Below, piece by piece: positions 5,773-6,863 of a stretch of 6,863 nucleotides of DNA; the stretch's first letter is position 1; the number at the start of each line of letters is the position of its first letter. The position numbers and the translations under genes were made by a program. Source of the stretch: an uncultured Ruminococcus sp. GTDB lineage: Bacteria; Bacillota; Clostridia; Oscillospirales; Acutalibacteraceae. Under the pieces are notes generated by a model. The model ran no database searches. It worked only from the letters and a program-made list of their open reading frames with translations, and was not told the origin of the DNA. The stretch lies in contig CACXGJ010000021.1 of assembly GCA_902767125.1 (NCBI GenBank), forward strand, positions 1 to 6,863, written 5' to 3'.

Positions 5773-6816
5773 TCAAACTGCATATAAATTCATATCCCAT
5801 GCGGGTATATGAGGATGCTGACGGAGATATATTTTATAATCGGGATTTATCTCATGCAGAAGAAGCGGAAGCTCAAATATGTCTTCACTCCTGTGATACA
5901 ACGCAATATTGAGCTTCGGCTTGTCACGCCTCAATGTATTTATTCCTCCCAAAAGCGCCTGCTTTTCTGCACCCTCTACATCAAATTTGATATATGAGAC
6001 CTTCTGTACCTGATACAATGTATCTATCTTTGTAACAGGTACTTTTTTTGAGCCTCCGATATGTATTGACGAGCCACGCCCCAATGAAGCATCAAAATAC
6101 ATATCACCGTCACTGCTCCATATCCCCATGTTCCATAATCTTATATCAGAAAGACTTTTGGTATATTCCATGAGCTTTCTGTAATTTTTCCTGTCAGGCT
6201 CAAGTGCAGTTATATTCTTGTAATGACCACCCGTATATCTTAAAAATTCCTCTACCGTATCGCCACGATATGCACCCAAATCCAAATAACTTTCATTCCT
6301 GCCTAAATTTAATATCTTAAAAGCCTCGTCTTTATCCGTAAAAATATCCGTCAGATATTTCAATTCACCGCTCAATTTGAAATTTATTTCATTTTCAAAT
6401 ACTTTTTTTGAAAAGTCATCTGCAAAAATATCAAACACTTTTTCAAATTTATCTCTGTTTGAATCATAAAATTCTTTATTAAAAATATTATCGCCATAAA
6501 CGGGAACATCAGGTGCAAAAACTTTATGCTTTTGTGCAAGACCAAGTATATTTTCAATTACATCTGTTCTTTGTGAACCAAATGCTGTCAGTATGATAAT
6601 ATCATCCTGTTCAAGCTCGGAAAGTTTTTTCACCGTAAATCCCCTGAAACTCTGTCCCCTGACAAAATCATCACTTGCCATTACACCATATATATTAATA
6701 TTCAGCCTTTCAAGCTCATTTATTATCTTATCCGCACCGTTGCCCATACCGTATATAATAATATTTTTACCCGAATTTTTCAGACAACTCCATATATCTC
6801 TTTCTATAATATTCAT
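5773..6816 (-). CDS. FkbM-family SAM-dependent methyltransferase with N-terminal Rossmann-like domain
   Basis: Two domains are visible (numbering for the 350-residue reading from GTG at 6825). Residues 21-110 have a Rossmann-like beginning, NIIIYGMGNGADKIINEL, resembling the nucleotide-binding domains often found in front of sugar-modifying enzymes. Residues 175-345 are an FkbM methyltransferase: SAM motif YLDLGAYRGDT (180-190), ALEPDRKNY (207-215) as the acidic second-strand motif, and the family hallmark YIKFDVEGAE (278-287). FkbM enzymes O-methylate hydroxyls, often on sugars of surface glycans or secondary metabolites; this substrate is unknown. I chose ATG at 6814-6816 (347 aa) because GGGTGAT (6821-6827), matching the AGGAGGTGAT ribosome-site consensus, lies just upstream. 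The GTG at 6825 sits inside that site, and the promoter start is near 6828. It converges on the glycosyltransferase gene, with an 18-bp gap. Confidence 0.85.
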   Translation of the reverse strand: MNIIERDIWSCLKNSGKNIIIYGMGNGADKIINELERLNINIYGVMASDDFVRGQSFRGFTVKKLSELEQDDIIILTAFGSQRTDVIENILGLAQKHKVFAPDVPVYGDNIFNKEFYDSNRDKFEKVFDIFADDFSKKVFENEINFKLSGELKYLTDIFTDKDEAFKILNLGRNESYLDLGAYRGDTVEEFLRYTGGHYKNITALEPDRKNYRKLMEYTKSLSDIRLWNMGIWSSDGDMYFDASLGRGSSIHIGGSKKVPVTKIDTLYQVQKVSYIKFDVEGAEKQALLGGINTLRRDKPKLNIALYHRSEDIFELPLLLHEINPDYKIYLRQHPHIPAWDMNLYAV

Positions 6817-6825
6817 TTCAATCAC

Positions 6826-6851
6826 CCGTAAAAAATTCTATCATTTTACGG
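6826..6851. repeat. 8-bp inverted repeat centred on the FkbM promoter -10
   Basis: CCGTAAAA (6826-6833) and TTTTACGG (6844-6851) are exact inverted copies separated by 10 bases, centred on the predicted -10 (6835-6840). The spacing of about 18 bases between half-site centres suits a dimeric helix-turn-helix repressor. No T-tract follows, so it is not a terminator. Confidence 0.45.
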
Positions 6852-6863
6852 AATATTATTCAA
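6835..6863 (-). promoter_or_regulatory. Sigma-A promoter of the FkbM gene
   Basis: On the minus strand TTGAAT (6858-6863), a 17-base spacer and TAGAAT (6835-6840) with an upstream TGA (extended -10) make a good promoter at the very edge of the window. The transcript would start near 6828, leaving a leader of only about 12 bases that contains the ribosome site. Confidence 0.6.

Noticed and set aside
5790..5812. Hairpin (TCATAT-CCC-ATGC-GGG-T-ATATGA) considered as terminator of the glycosyltransferase gene
   Set aside because: It has a one-base bulge, no T-tract follows, and it lies inside the conserved 3' end of the FkbM coding sequence.

Overview
The window is AT-rich DNA from a spore-forming Firmicute, most likely a clostridial one (Oscillospiraceae/Ruminococcus-like). 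The case rests on a complete spoIIA operon (spoIIAA-spoIIAB-sigF), a SPOCS/DUF3794 protein next to it, a clostridial-type Cys glutathione peroxidase, purine-rich Shine-Dalgarno sites and frequent GTG/TTG starts. The genus is an inference. I see no mobile element, CRISPR array, RNA gene or phage gene.

Layout. Bases 1-383 (minus) are the 5' part of a DUF3794/SipL-like gene cut off by the window edge. A perfect 13-bp terminator stem (451-488) separates it from the spoIIA operon (minus, 490-1892). That operon encodes the anti-anti-sigma factor SpoIIAA, the anti-sigma kinase SpoIIAB and sigma-F, tightly packed or overlapping. A promoter-like element and an imperfect Spo0A-box-like sequence lie upstream, followed by the terminator of the next gene (1994-2038). 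A second minus-strand unit (2049-3767) holds a cation diffusion facilitator (CDF) with an Asn-Asp/Asp-Asp metal site, then a glutathione peroxidase of the thioredoxin-dependent type. From 3768 to 3927 two good promoters face away from each other; the rightward one drives a 608-aa GT-C-like membrane glycosyltransferase (3928-5754). A minus-strand FkbM-family methyltransferase (5773-6816) converges on it with only 18 bp between the stop codons, and its promoter lies at the right edge.

How the genes work together. The spoIIA module is the partner-switching circuit that releases sigma-F in the forespore, and the DUF3794 protein may act later in spore envelope assembly. The CDF and peroxidase may be a metal/peroxide homeostasis pair. 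The glycosyltransferase and FkbM protein fit cell-surface glycan synthesis, but their substrates cannot be read from sequence.

No undescribed system stands out. The points most worth checking are a sigma-F without its usual N-terminal region 1.2, a likely GTG start for spoIIAA set by a promoter lying over the upstream ATG, a manganese-type CDF signature beside the peroxidase, and an inverted repeat centred on the -10 of the FkbM promoter. Four of the seven genes appear to start downstream of the longest possible ORF start.
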